Shown here: positions 8,692 through 16,724 of the stretch, one piece after another | Numbering within the stretch: the first letter of the stretch is position 1 | Layout: each line of letters begins with the position of its first letter | The notes under the pieces: model-generated | The model's database searches: none | Seen by the model: only the letters and a program-made list of their open reading frames with translations | Told to the model about the DNA's origin: nothing | NCBI RefSeq assembly: GCF_004000825.1 | Contig: NZ_BILZ01000056.1 | Coordinates: forward strand, 1 to 38,047 | Direction of reading: 5' to 3' | From: Paenibacillus kobensis NBRC 15729 | GTDB taxonomy: Bacteria > Bacillota > Bacilli > Paenibacillales > Paenibacillaceae | DNA length: 38,047 nt | Translations under genes and position numbers: made by a program

Positions 8692-9720
8692 ATGACCGCA
8701 AACTTAGCTACACCATTTGAAATAGACGGATTCTCATTGAAGAACCGAATCGTTATGCCGCCAATGTGCCAATACTCCGTCACCGCTCAGGACGGCAAGC
8801 CGAACGACTGGCATTATATTCATTACGTTTCGCGGGCTATTGGCGGAGCTGGACTGATCAATATCGAGATGACCAACGTTGAACCTGACGGACGCATTAC
8901 GAACCAATGCCTCGGCTTATGGTCGGACGACCAAATTCCGGGCTTCGCGCGCATCATCGATGCCGTGCACCAATACGATACGAAGATCGGCATTCAGATC
9001 GCTCATGCCGGACGCAAATCGAACGACGCACCTCAGCCGGTCAGCTCGACGAACGTCGCTTTCAGCAGCCAATACAAGCAGCCCCGCGCGCTCACGACCG
9101 ACGAAACGAAGCGGATGGTCGAGCTGTTCCGTGACGCGATCGTACGCGCGGTGAAAGCAGGCTTCGATACAGTGCAGCTGCATGGCGCGCACGGGTACTT
9201 GATCCACCAGTTCCACTCGCCAGGCACGAACGACCGGACCGACGTATACGGTGACGATCCGGCCCGCTTCGGCATCGAAATCATTCAAGCGGCGAAGAGC
9301 GTACTCCCTTCGCACGTGAAGCTTCAAATGCGCGTATCGGCAGCGGACTACGGCGAAGGCGGCTACGATCTGAACTACGGCGTCGAGCTGTGCCGCAAAT
9401 ATAAGGACGCGGGCGTCGATATTTTCGACATTTCGAGCGGCGGCGGCACGTCGACGAACCCGCAGAACCTCGGCGGCGGCATCTATCCGGGCTATCAGCT
9501 CCATATGGCCCGCGCCGTGAAGGAAGCGACCGGCCTGCCGGTCATCGCGGTCGGCCTGCTCGACGAACCGAAGCTTGCGCAGTCCGCCGTTGCCAGCGGC
9601 GACTGTGATCTCGTCGCAATCGGACGCGCCATGCTGCGCGACCCGTACTGGGCGCTGCACGCTCAACAGGCGACAGGCGCACAGGTCTCACCGCCGAAGG
9701 CTTACGAACGCGGATATTAA
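8692..9720 (+). CDS. namA: NADPH dehydrogenase, old yellow enzyme family (YqjM/NamA)
   Basis: 342 aa, close to B. subtilis YqjM (338 aa), with GGAGGT 9 nt before the ATG. It is a TIM-barrel FMN enzyme that reduces alpha,beta-unsaturated carbonyls and nitro compounds with NADPH. Visible hallmarks of the thermophilic-like subclass are C26 and Y28 in MPPMCQYS, the substrate-binding pair H164/H167 in QLHGAHGYLIHQF, phosphate-binding VAIGRAMLRDP, and the C-terminal YERGY that reaches into the neighbouring subunit. One oddity is that the loop after the active-site helix reads GTNDRTDVYGDDPARFG. YqjM has a slightly longer SPENRYRF-type segment there, so this is a small lineage-specific deletion. It probably acts in detoxification of electrophiles. 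Confidence 0.93.
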   Translation: MTANLATPFEIDGFSLKNRIVMPPMCQYSVTAQDGKPNDWHYIHYVSRAIGGAGLINIEMTNVEPDGRITNQCLGLWSDDQIPGFARIIDAVHQYDTKIGIQIAHAGRKSNDAPQPVSSTNVAFSSQYKQPRALTTDETKRMVELFRDAIVRAVKAGFDTVQLHGAHGYLIHQFHSPGTNDRTDVYGDDPARFGIEIIQAAKSVLPSHVKLQMRVSAADYGEGGYDLNYGVELCRKYKDAGVDIFDISSGGGTSTNPQNLGGGIYPGYQLHMARAVKEATGLPVIAVGLLDEPKLAQSAVASGDCDLVAIGRAMLRDPYWALHAQQATGAQVSPPKAYERGY

Positions 9721-9727
9721 TAAATTT

Positions 9728-9795
9728 TAAAAGCCTGTCCCTTAGCATGCGCTGTCGAATGTACGGCGACGCATGCTTAGGGGCAGGCTTTTTTG
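9728..9795 (+). terminator. Rho-independent terminator of the NamA-type gene
   Basis: A long stem (AAAAGCCTG.CCC.TAGCATGCG pairing with CGCATGC..AGGGGCAGGCTTTT) ends in TTTTTT right after the stop codon. Confidence 0.88.
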
Positions 9796-9810
9796 GTGTA
9801 TTCAGAATCT

Positions 9811-9854
9811 GCCTACTCTGTCCCGCCTTCGAGGAAGCCGGGACAGAGTAGGCT
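9811..9854. other. 15-bp perfect inverted repeat, terminator-like without U-tract
   Basis: GCCTACTCTGTCCCG pairs perfectly with CGGGACAGAGTAGGC, with a further CTTC/GAAG pair inside. No run of T follows on either strand. Its right edge coincides with the last stop (TAG, 9853-9855) of the broken minus-strand gene, so it is most likely that gene's old 3' hairpin. Confidence 0.6.
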
Positions 9855-10358
9855 ACTTGATATCGGGTACCGGCGATTTCCTGTCCGGTGCACCGCGTTC
9901 CTCGGCTACTTGTACAATCACACGCGTGCGGCGGTTCGGTCAGCCGTTGCCGAGCTTATGCAAGATGCGTCCGTCACCCTTCAGATCGTCCGCATACGGC
10001 ATCGGAGCACCGGGCCGGGAGGCCAACCGGCAGACAAGTCCCCACACTCGCCCCCTGTTCTCGTCTGTAATCCGGTAATGCAGCCAGGGCTGCAGACGTC
10101 CGTTTAGCAGACGTTCCGCTTTCGCAATATATTGCGCGTCATCGCATTCAGTCGTTCCCGACGCTCGAAATACGGCCCTTCGTACGAACGGCGTTCTCCA
10201 TGCTCTCCGAACTTACAGAACAAAACGAATGGCAGAGCCGGGCACCGGCTCGCACCGTCCTTGCTCTGCCCGGCACGTGACCTTGCCGTATTAAGGTTCG
10301 GTTCTTTGCTCCAGCCGCTATCCATCCCGTATAGCACCCGATTGAGGCCCCTGATCAT
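9853..10358 (-). pseudogene. Multiply broken minus-strand gene of unknown family
   Basis: A protein-like reading can be followed through two lesions. One frame gives KFGEHGERRSYEGPYFERR and RERLNAM up to about 10140. The reading then continues in a different frame as DAQYIAKAERLLNGRLQPWL, HYRITDENRGRVWGL and PYADDLKGDGRILHKLGNG. This reaches an in-frame TGA (9940-9942), and 28 more sense codons (NRRTRVIVQVAEERG...) run to a TAG at 9853-9855 that abuts a strong hairpin. The residue pattern looks coding, but I do not recognise the family. The upstream part (about 10230-10358) is less convincing and contains its own GGCAGAGC/GCTCTGCC inverted repeat. The 5' end seems lost at the border with the AT-rich DNA. 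Confidence 0.5.
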
Positions 10359-10563
10359 ATACCTCGCATGCCCACATGTTGTATTGTCTGTATTTAAATC
10401 GGCAAATTAGTCCGACTGTTCTGACTTTCTTTTCTTCATAATATTTAAGCAACTTAGAACGAATTATATCCCCTGTTTTTAATAGAACAGTAAATCTGCA
10501 AGAGGCTATACTATCACTATAGCTAATATCAAATATTTCAAGCCCCTGCTTTAAGGAGCGCAC
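10318..10563 (-). CDS. AT-rich hypothetical ORF, probably truncated
   Basis: 81 codons from a GTG at 10563; the frame stays open upstream to a TAA near 10610. The translation (EIFDISYSDSIASCRFTVLL, KYYEEKKVRTVGLICRFKYR) has normal protein composition, but there is no clear ribosome binding site and no recognised family. Its codon use is AT-rich like the neighbouring monooxygenase gene, while its last codons fall in GC-rich DNA. It may have been fused to foreign sequence at the island border near 10.35 kb. Confidence 0.3.
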   Translation of the reverse strand: MRSLKQGLEIFDISYSDSIASCRFTVLLKTGDIIRSKLLKYYEEKKVRTVGLICRFKYRQYNMWACEVYDQGPQSGAIRDG

Positions 10564-10690
10564 ACCTTTTAGAATTGAATTCTTCTTCTTTATTACCGAA
10601 TTTACTGTTTACGACAATTTTGTTGTTATGCGGAGCGCTGTGTGATTGATATATTTATTAATTTGAATATTTAGGAGGCATTATTGATTT

Positions 10691-11641
10691 ATGAAACTGA
10701 ATTGGTATTGGCAATTCCCTCACGATCTAGGTAGTAGGAAGTCTATCGCTGATAGTCTTAAGTTTATTTATCAATTGGATAATCATGGGTTTACAGGATC
10801 ATTAGTATATTTCCATCATACCTCTTTAGACCCATGGATTACTGCCCTTGCTATTATTAATAATAGTGAAAAGCATGTCCCTCTTTTAGCAATGCAGCCT
10901 TACACAATGCTACCAACAACTTCTGCTTCAATGATTCACTCCATATCTTTGTTAAATAAAAGAAAAGTTAATTTAAATTTGGTTACAGGGTTTTTATCTG
11001 AGGAATTAATAGAAATCGGAGATCAATTGGATAAGTCTCAACGGTATGATCGGATCAAAGAGTATTCATATATTATCCGAAGTCTATTAACTTCTCATGA
11101 ACCAATCACTTTTGAAGGGACATATTACAAATTAAACGAATTTACAAATAACTTTTATGTGGAAAGGGAGCTTTTACCGAATATATTTATGCCATACACA
11201 TCTAATACAAATGAAGGGTTTCAAGCTTTAATATCGTCAGCAGACACAGCGGTGACAATTCCAAAAAGCTTTAGTGATTTTAAAGCTAGTTTCGTTAATA
11301 GATTTGAAAATGTATCAACTGAAATGTGTGTTAAATTACAAATCGTAGCAAGAGAGACTCATGATGATGCACTAAATTTTCTACGGGAAAGAGATGGTGA
11401 CTTTAGGAAGAGATCAATTAGAAAGAGGCTAGATATTAATCATAATTTGTTAGATGAACAAGAAATAAAATTATTTTTTCCGATGATTGATTCAAGTGGT
11501 CCAATTATCATGGGTAATTATGAGGAAGTCGTAAGTTATTTGCGCCGATATGTGGATTCAGGGGTTAGGAATTTTATTGTCCCCAACATAAGCAATCCAA
11601 TTGAATTGATCCATTTCAATCAAATTATGAAGATGATTTAA
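10691..11641 (+). CDS. LLM-class flavin-dependent oxidoreductase (bacterial luciferase-like)
   Basis: 316 aa with GGAGG about 12 nt before the ATG. The fold signature is that of SsuD/luciferase-type monooxygenases: an N-terminal WYWQFPHD strand, a middle segment with NLVTGF and QRYDRIKEY, then FEGTYYKL, and a C-terminal GNYEEVVSYLRRYVDSGVRNF. These enzymes use reduced FMN supplied by a separate reductase and O2 to oxidise sulfonates, aldehydes or pathway intermediates. No flavin reductase or transporter is nearby. Base composition is strikingly different from the rest of the window (about 35% GC in 10981-11040 against about 55% in 4021-4080), which suggests recent acquisition. In other genomes such genes occur in sulfonate-utilisation and natural-product clusters; neither context is visible here. 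Confidence 0.85.
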   Translation: MKLNWYWQFPHDLGSRKSIADSLKFIYQLDNHGFTGSLVYFHHTSLDPWITALAIINNSEKHVPLLAMQPYTMLPTTSASMIHSISLLNKRKVNLNLVTGFLSEELIEIGDQLDKSQRYDRIKEYSYIIRSLLTSHEPITFEGTYYKLNEFTNNFYVERELLPNIFMPYTSNTNEGFQALISSADTAVTIPKSFSDFKASFVNRFENVSTEMCVKLQIVARETHDDALNFLRERDGDFRKRSIRKRLDINHNLLDEQEIKLFFPMIDSSGPIIMGNYEEVVSYLRRYVDSGVRNFIVPNISNPIELIHFNQIMKMI

Positions 11642-11801
11642 CCATCATTCGTTTAGGGTCTGTTTATTATTAATAATAAATCTTTCTTATTAGGAATTCC
11701 CCCCACAAGGTAGAAAAAATTGCTTCCTCGCCATTAACAATACACCTGTCTTTACCGGAAATACGATATCCGCTTGTTCAAATTTCAAAGTTGAGAATCA
11801 A

Positions 11802-11993
11802 TCAGTCATTAGCATTGCTGATAAAGACCATGCATGGCGGCATCTCAATTTCTTTGATATCCTTGTTACATCCACGCTGAGCTTCCAAAGTCATCTCATC
11901 TAATGGCTTTGCAGAACCGATTACCGTTGTTCCTTCTTCGAACGCAACTATGCTCGGCAGCCACATGGTAGGCGAGCCGATGCTCGTCCACAA
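11802..11993 (-). pseudogene. Possible coding remnant, Hsp70-like N-terminal fragment
   Basis: A 63-codon minus-strand frame contains SPTMWLPSIVAFEEGTTVIG followed by SAK. This resembles the conserved PS(V/I)VxF...G..AK stretch near the N-terminus of Hsp70/DnaK-like ATPases. The preceding phosphate-binding GIDxGTT motif is not found upstream, where the frame is closed by a stop, and the frame ends after NAND. If real it is a short fragment. The remaining stretches 11642-11801 and 11994-12100 are AT-rich with no recognisable gene. Confidence 0.25.
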
Positions 11994-12103
11994 TCAGAAC
12001 GGCGAATAGCGACCTAGCCGATCACATATATTAGGATGTCGTTATCCGATAATAGAAATTTCATTGCTGTCGATTGGAATTAAATGCATAGGAGTGGAGG
12101 CTT

Positions 12104-12573
12104 ATTAATGCAGATGCGGTATTCGCCGGCGGCGGCGTCAAAGGCATTACATTCGCCGCAGCGATTGACGTGTTCGAGAAAGCCGGCTATACGTGGCATC
12201 AGGTTGCCGGCACTTCCGCAGGCTCCATCGTCGCGGCTCTCCTCGCTGCCGGTTACGGTCCGCCGAACTGAAGCAAATTATGGTGTCGATGCACTTCAGC
12301 GGTCTGCTCGGCCGCGGACGCCTGCACCGAATTCCGCTCGTCGGTCCGGCTCTTCATCTGCTGATCAAGCAAGGGCTTTACAACAGCGCGCGGACGATTT
12401 TTATCCCGACGGATGAAGTCCCTTCCACCCGCTTCTCGCTCAGCGATAACGATATCGTCTACCTTGACCAGTCGGGCCGAGATGCTGCGGAAGCATTCCT
12501 CGCCGGCTGGGATTTCGACTGCTATAAACAGCAGTACCGTACCACTGCCGCTGATATGAAGCAAGATGAGTAG
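12104..12573 (+). pseudogene. Patatin-like phospholipase pseudogene (frameshift plus internal deletion)
   Basis: The N-terminal part reads NADAVFAGGGVKGITFAAAI and later HQVAGTSAGSIVAALLAAGY, the patatin oxyanion loop and GxSxG nucleophile (Ser in GTSAGS). It then stops at TGA 12269-12271. The sequence continues in another frame (SAELKQIMVSMHFSGLLGRG, LVGPALHLLIKQGLYNS) and jumps near 12380-12398 directly into a typical C-terminus (RTIFIPTDEVPSTRFSLSDN, GRDAAEAFLAGWDFDCYKQQ). The middle of the family, including the catalytic Asp region, is missing. The start also looks damaged: after GGAGTGGAGG (12091-12100) the correct frame has ATT where ATG is expected. It encoded a lipid acyl hydrolase and is almost certainly inactive. 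Confidence 0.88.
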
Positions 12574-12574
12574 A

Positions 12575-12620
12575 CAAAAACAATCCCCGCAGCCGCTTCA
12601 TCGCGGTTACGAGGATTGTT
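12575..12620 (-). terminator. Rho-independent terminator of the membrane-protein gene
   Basis: AACAATCC/GGATTGTT plus inner CCGC/GCGG pairs, followed on the minus strand by TTTTTG, 5 nt after the stop codon of the gene at 12625-13164. Confidence 0.75.
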
Positions 12621-12624
12621 GTCA

Positions 12625-13164
12625 TTAATATTTCCGTTCGTCATCGCGGCCGCTCACCGAGCGCGACATGAGCAGAAGAAGTCCGCCAATGACGATGAGC
12701 GATGCGGTCAAACCTTGCAAGCCGTTGAACGAGACGATGGCGCCAAGCGAGAGCAGAGCGAAGAACAGAACCGCGCAACTGCCGAGCACGAATACCGGGA
12801 GCAGCAGCCAGAAGATGCGGTAACCGAAAATATAAAACTCCAGCAAGCCGAATGCAACTGCGAGCATAAAGCCAGGCCATACCGAGCCCCATGCGTCGAA
12901 CAGCATGCCCGCCTGGCACGTCAACCCCGTGACGACGAGTATGCCGCCGGGAATGAGCATTCCTGCGGATTGCTTCGTTCTTTTGTACAAATAAGCCACA
13001 TGAAAAAATATTCCGATCGGCAATACGAATAACGTTGGCCAGAAGTATGCGAAAATGTTGCTCGGCTCAGCATAAGAACGCCCGTCTGTCGCCTGAGCTT
13101 GAATGAGCAGCCAGACGATGCCTGCCGCGATGGCGATCATGCCGTAATTGCGCCTCGTAGTCAT
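12625..13164 (-). CDS. Hypothetical multi-pass membrane protein
   Basis: 179 aa with AGGAGG well placed before the ATG at 13164. About five to six hydrophobic helices are visible, starting with YGMIAIAAGIVWLLIQA and WPTLFVLPIGIFFHVAYLY. The later ones include GMLIPGGILVVTGLTCQAG and FWLLLPVFVLGSCAVLFFAL. There is a short polar, basic C-terminal tail (SRSVSGRDDERKY). It resembles small uncharacterised Bacillota membrane proteins with no assigned role. It is monocistronic with its own terminator. I cannot assign a function. Confidence 0.75.
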   Translation of the reverse strand: MTTRRNYGMIAIAAGIVWLLIQAQATDGRSYAEPSNIFAYFWPTLFVLPIGIFFHVAYLYKRTKQSAGMLIPGGILVVTGLTCQAGMLFDAWGSVWPGFMLAVAFGLLEFYIFGYRIFWLLLPVFVLGSCAVLFFALLSLGAIVSFNGLQGLTASLIVIGGLLLLMSRSVSGRDDERKY

Positions 13165-13222
13165 CGATTAATCCTCCTAGTAAATGTCGGTCTTGCACGT
13201 GAACACCTTTGCTGCAATCAGC

Positions 13223-13400
13223 TTAACACCGCGGCTTCGGCGTTGTAAATGCTTCCGGCGCAAAACCCGACCCGAGACGGAGGCGCCCTACATCCTCCGA
13301 ACAAGCGGAGGTGGAGCGGCGGACCGACAACCTCTTTTTCTCGCTGCACCTAGGGTGCGGTTCGGAAGTGGAGGGTGCGCTTCCCTTGGTATTAGTATAT
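13223..13400. other. Noncoding gap with short GC-rich dyads, possible interspersed element
   Basis: Between the membrane-protein gene and the threonine synthase terminator the DNA holds a CTCCG-AACAAG-CGGAG hairpin and a GCACC-TAG-GGTGC hairpin. It also has a long minus-strand open frame (13223-13417) without a ribosome binding site, composed mostly of Ser, Arg and Pro, which I judge not to be a gene. It may be a dispersed repeat. Confidence 0.3.
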
Positions 13401-13404
13401 GCAG

Positions 13405-13437
13405 AAAAAGGCATCATCCCTCGAGGATGATGCCTTT
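13405..13437 (-). terminator. Rho-independent terminator of threonine synthase gene
   Basis: AAAGGCATCATCC-(CTCGA)-GGATGATGCCTTT, with TTTTTC following on the minus strand, downstream of the thrC stop. Confidence 0.9.
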
Positions 13438-13453
13438 CTCATATGCTTATTAT

Positions 13454-14854
13454 TTAAGCGCGCTGATGGTAAAATTGCTCCAGCTGCTCCGCGATCACTT
13501 CCGAATCGCCGTCGACGATCGTCTGGCGCTGCGGCTTGTCGAACAGAACGGAGATTTCCGCCGGGAACGACTGCTTGATGCCCGTTAGCTGCACCGCTTC
13601 ATCGAACTTCGCTGGGTGAGCCGTCGCGAGCGAGATGATGACGCTCTCCGAACCGCCGCGCTGCTCAGCAGCCGCTACGCCGCATGCCGAGTGCGGATCG
13701 AGAATGTAGCCCGATGCTGCCTCATAACGTTTGATCGTATCGAGGCAATCGTCGTTGCTGACGCCGTATGCGCCGAACTCGGCTCGGACTTTATGCTGCA
13801 CCTCTTCCGATACGGACAGGCTGCCTTCCGCACGGAATGCGTTCATCAGCGTGTCGATCGTTGCTGCATCTTCGCCAAGCACGTAGTACAGGTAGCGTTC
13901 GAAGTTGCTTGCAACTTGGATATCCATCGATGGACTGTGCGTCATGCGGAAATTGTCCGGCTGGTAGACGCCCGTATCGACGAACCGCTCCAAAATGTTG
14001 TTCGCGTTCGTCGCGATGATCAGGCGGTCGACCGGCAGACCCATGCGCTTCGCGAGATAGCCCGCGAAGATGTCGCCGAAGTTACCCGATGGTACGCTGA
14101 AGCTTACTTGCTCTGCACCCGTCTCTTCTTGAACGCGGAAGTACGAGTAGAAGTAGTACACCGTCTGCGCAATAATGCGGACGATGTTGATCGAGTTGAT
14201 CGCGCACAGATTGTTCTTCGTCTTGAAGTCGATGTCGGCGAACATATCTTTAATGATGCGCTGGCAATCGTCGAAGTTGCCGTGCACGGACAGGTTGAGG
14301 ACGTTGTCTTCCTTCACCGTCGTCATTTGCAGCTCCTGCACCTTGCTCACTTTGCCATGCGGATGGAGGATGCAAATGTTGATGCCTTCCTTGCCGCGAA
14401 CGCCTTCGATCGACGAAGCGCCCGTATCGCCGGACGTTGCGCCGAGAATGTTGATTTGCAGGTTCCGCTTGCGCGAGACGTACGTATACAATTGGCCCAT
14501 GAATTGAAGCGCGATATCTTTGAACGCGAACGTTGGACCATGGAACAGCTCGAGCAGGTACAGCTTGTCCTTCAGCTTCGTCACTGGCGTTACTTCCGGG
14601 TGACGGAACGTCGAGTAGCTGTCCGTTACGAGCTTCTTCAGGTCGTCCGCTGGAATTTCATTATTCGTATACAGATCCAGAATAGCCAGCGTCAGCTCCT
14701 GGTACGAAAGCTTCGACCACGATTTCAGCGTATCGGCAGATACGGCCGGAATTTGTTCCGGAACGAGCAGGCCTCCGTCAGTGGACAACCCCATAAGAAA
14801 TGCATCGATAAAACCGATTCCGCTAACCTTGCCTCTGGTGCTAATGTACTGCAT
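13454..14854 (-). CDS. thrC: Threonine synthase, long (type II) form
   Basis: 466 aa from the ATG at 14854, chosen because AGGAGGGAATCGC precedes it; the frame upstream to 14884 has no site. It converts O-phosphohomoserine to threonine using PLP in the cytoplasm. It carries the N-terminal extension MQYISTRGK...STDGGLLVPE typical of the long class, the PLP lysine K112 in FHGPTFAFKDIALQF, the phosphate-binding ATSGDTGAS loop, and VPSGNFGDIFAGYLAKRMGL. Length and motifs are normal for the class. It stands alone, not linked to hom or thrB, and diverges from the acyltransferase gene. No T-box or riboswitch is evident in the short upstream gap. Confidence 0.95.
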   Translation of the reverse strand: MQYISTRGKVSGIGFIDAFLMGLSTDGGLLVPEQIPAVSADTLKSWSKLSYQELTLAILDLYTNNEIPADDLKKLVTDSYSTFRHPEVTPVTKLKDKLYLLELFHGPTFAFKDIALQFMGQLYTYVSRKRNLQINILGATSGDTGASSIEGVRGKEGINICILHPHGKVSKVQELQMTTVKEDNVLNLSVHGNFDDCQRIIKDMFADIDFKTKNNLCAINSINIVRIIAQTVYYFYSYFRVQEETGAEQVSFSVPSGNFGDIFAGYLAKRMGLPVDRLIIATNANNILERFVDTGVYQPDNFRMTHSPSMDIQVASNFERYLYYVLGEDAATIDTLMNAFRAEGSLSVSEEVQHKVRAEFGAYGVSNDDCLDTIKRYEAASGYILDPHSACGVAAAEQRGGSESVIISLATAHPAKFDEAVQLTGIKQSFPAEISVLFDKPQRQTIVDGDSEVIAEQLEQFYHQRA

Positions 14855-15032
14855 GCGATTCCCTCCTACTGATGTCGACAGCAATGCCGAGCCAAGCGCC
14901 GTCTGCGCTCATAGTCATTTAGATAAATTATACGTGCCGTTGCATCATTCGTGCAAATGTTTATTAACGGTACTCTGTTGTTTCATGATAGAATTTGGAA
15001 GAAATCGCAATGGAAGGAATGAAGCATTTGCT

Positions 15033-16175
15033 GTGAACGAACAATCCGCCTTAACCGCCGAGCCCAGAGGCCGGCTGTCCGAAATTCAGCTCATGCGAGC
15101 GATCGCGATGGTCGGTGTCGTGCTTATCCATGCTACTTCCTTCGCTACGGTCCAGATGAAAGCTTCGAGCGTCTACTGGATCTATCATGTACTGAACGTC
15201 TCGATGGCGTTCGCGACGCCGACGTTTATTTTTTTGAGCGGCTTCGTTCTGTTCTACAATTATTACGACAAACCGCTCACCCGCAGGACGCTCGGACATT
15301 TTTACCGCAAAAGATTGGTATACGTCATCGTTCCATATGTACTCTTCTCTATCATCTATTACGTCCTTTACCATTATGCATACGAGCCCGGCCTGCCGGC
15401 AGCGGAAACAATTCATGACTTCTTCGTCAGGCTGGCTACCGGCAGAGCGTACACCCATCTTTATTTCGTCTTCATTATTGCGCAGTTTTATTTGCTGTTT
15501 CCGCTTCTGTTGTCATTGCTTCAGAGGTTTCCGGCAACGATCGGGTGGGCGGTTCCGGTCGGTCTGGCCATTCAGTGGGCGTTCTTCTTATGGAATGACG
15601 CGTCGCTTCAGCTTCCGAATTTGAAAAGCTGGGCGCCGGCCTACGCTTCGCAATACTTAATCGGCGCCGTTCTCGGCATTTATTATCCGAAGCTGCGGAC
15701 ATGGCTGAACGTCAGCCGCCAGCACGCCACGCCGGGACGGGCCGCCGCTTGGATGCTCGCTCTGCTCGCTTGGCTCGCAGCAGGTGCGGCCATGTTGGCC
15801 ATCCATTACGATATCCGAATGCACAAGGCGGAATACAGTCCGCTCTTGACCGATGCCCTCTGGACGGCTTATTCGATCACGAGCGCGGTCATGCTGCTGC
15901 TTCTATCGCCCGCCCTATCCCGCAGGTTGCCATCGTTGCTCCGAATTCCGCTCGATTCGATTGCAGCGTATTCCTTCGGCATTTACTTATTCCACCCGCT
16001 TGTGTTGTTCCTATACAGACAGCATCAACCGGGCGATGCTTCCGCATACCTGCACGTCTGGTACGCCGGAGGCTTCGCTGCTGCGCTTGGCAGTGCTTGG
16101 CTCATCACCGCGCTTGCCGCACGCTTCGTGCCCGGCTCAACGCTGCTGTTCGGCGAGCTGCCGAAGCGGCGGTAG
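15033..16175 (+). CDS. Acyltransferase 3 family integral membrane protein
   Basis: 380 aa from a GTG at 15033, with GGAAGGAA upstream at slightly long spacing; an in-frame ATG at 14985 would add 16 residues but has no site. About ten transmembrane helices are visible. The family's N-terminal signature is present (SEIQLMRAIAMVGVVLIHAT, with R and H in membrane helix 1), followed by FIFLSGFVLFYNYY and FYRKRLVYVIVPYVLFSIIY. A late helix contains YSFGIYLFHPLVLF. Members O-acetylate or O-acylate surface polysaccharides, peptidoglycan or small molecules from cytosolic acyl donors. The substrate is unknown. Confidence 0.85.
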   Translation: MNEQSALTAEPRGRLSEIQLMRAIAMVGVVLIHATSFATVQMKASSVYWIYHVLNVSMAFATPTFIFLSGFVLFYNYYDKPLTRRTLGHFYRKRLVYVIVPYVLFSIIYYVLYHYAYEPGLPAAETIHDFFVRLATGRAYTHLYFVFIIAQFYLLFPLLLSLLQRFPATIGWAVPVGLAIQWAFFLWNDASLQLPNLKSWAPAYASQYLIGAVLGIYYPKLRTWLNVSRQHATPGRAAAWMLALLAWLAAGAAMLAIHYDIRMHKAEYSPLLTDALWTAYSITSAVMLLLLSPALSRRLPSLLRIPLDSIAAYSFGIYLFHPLVLFLYRQHQPGDASAYLHVWYAGGFAAALGSAWLITALAARFVPGSTLLFGELPKRR

Positions 16176-16307
16176 CGCCGACCGGAGCCCACGTGCCGTC
16201 TGGCGCGGCTATGGCGCACATAGCTAAGGCGCATCGGTGATGATGCCGACCTTTTACGCTAATAAGCCACTGCAGATGCACATCACGCGGTCGTTGTTGC
16301 GGTCTCA

Positions 16308-16374
16308 TTGTATTTCATACAACGAATTCCTCGCTATTCACGCGTCTAGGGAGAGCTCGTTGTAGTTCATACAA
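16308..16374. repeat. Paired dyad element 1 (two TTGTA-N5-TACAA motifs in inverted orientation)
   Basis: Dyads at 16308-16322 and 16360-16374 lie 52 bp apart. With flanks, the first reads TCATTGTA...TACAACGA and the second is its inverted counterpart (TCGTTGTA...TACAATG). The whole can fold as a long hairpin with a loop of about 30 nt. Confidence 0.7.
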
Positions 16375-16433
16375 TGGGAAAAGACGAATTAGAACCATTT
16401 TCACGGCTTTCGGTCAATTCCGTCGAAATTCGG

Positions 16434-16499
16434 TTGTACAAACTACAATGAGGGTTCAACGGCCCACCTATCCTGCCCGCCTCATTGTACGAAATACAA
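16434..16499. repeat. Paired dyad element 2 (two TTGTA-N5-TACAA motifs)
   Basis: Dyads at 16434-16448 and 16485-16499 lie 51 bp apart, again in inverted orientation with matching ACAATGAG/CTCATTGT flanks. This is the same architecture as the element at 16308-16374. Confidence 0.7.
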
Positions 16500-16724
16500 T
16501 CAAACCTAATAAGTGTGGTCGAGCAAACACCATCGTGCAGCCGAACCCTTGCACGCTTGCACTCGTGCTGCACGCAGCATGTAACGTCACGGTCGTCAGT
16601 GCGAAACGTCGCAGCGAGCAGTCCACTTATCAGCGCATACACCACACGTTCCAGCCAACAAACTACTATTAGTCCGTGCGCCTCCCGCGTGAGGCGCGAC
16701 GGCGCGTGACGGCCGCATTCCATG

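Noticed and set aside
8917-9666. 249-codon minus-strand open frame opposite the old yellow enzyme
   Set aside because: Antisense shadow of a well-conserved gene; no ribosome binding site.
13223-13417. 64-codon minus-strand open frame before thrC
   Set aside because: No ribosome binding site; Ser/Arg/Pro-rich composition and overlap with the thrC terminator argue against a gene.
13616-14872. 418-codon plus-strand open frame opposite thrC
   Set aside because: It is the antisense mirror of threonine synthase, caused by GC-biased codon positions. It has no ribosome binding site and an Arg/Val/Asp-heavy composition.
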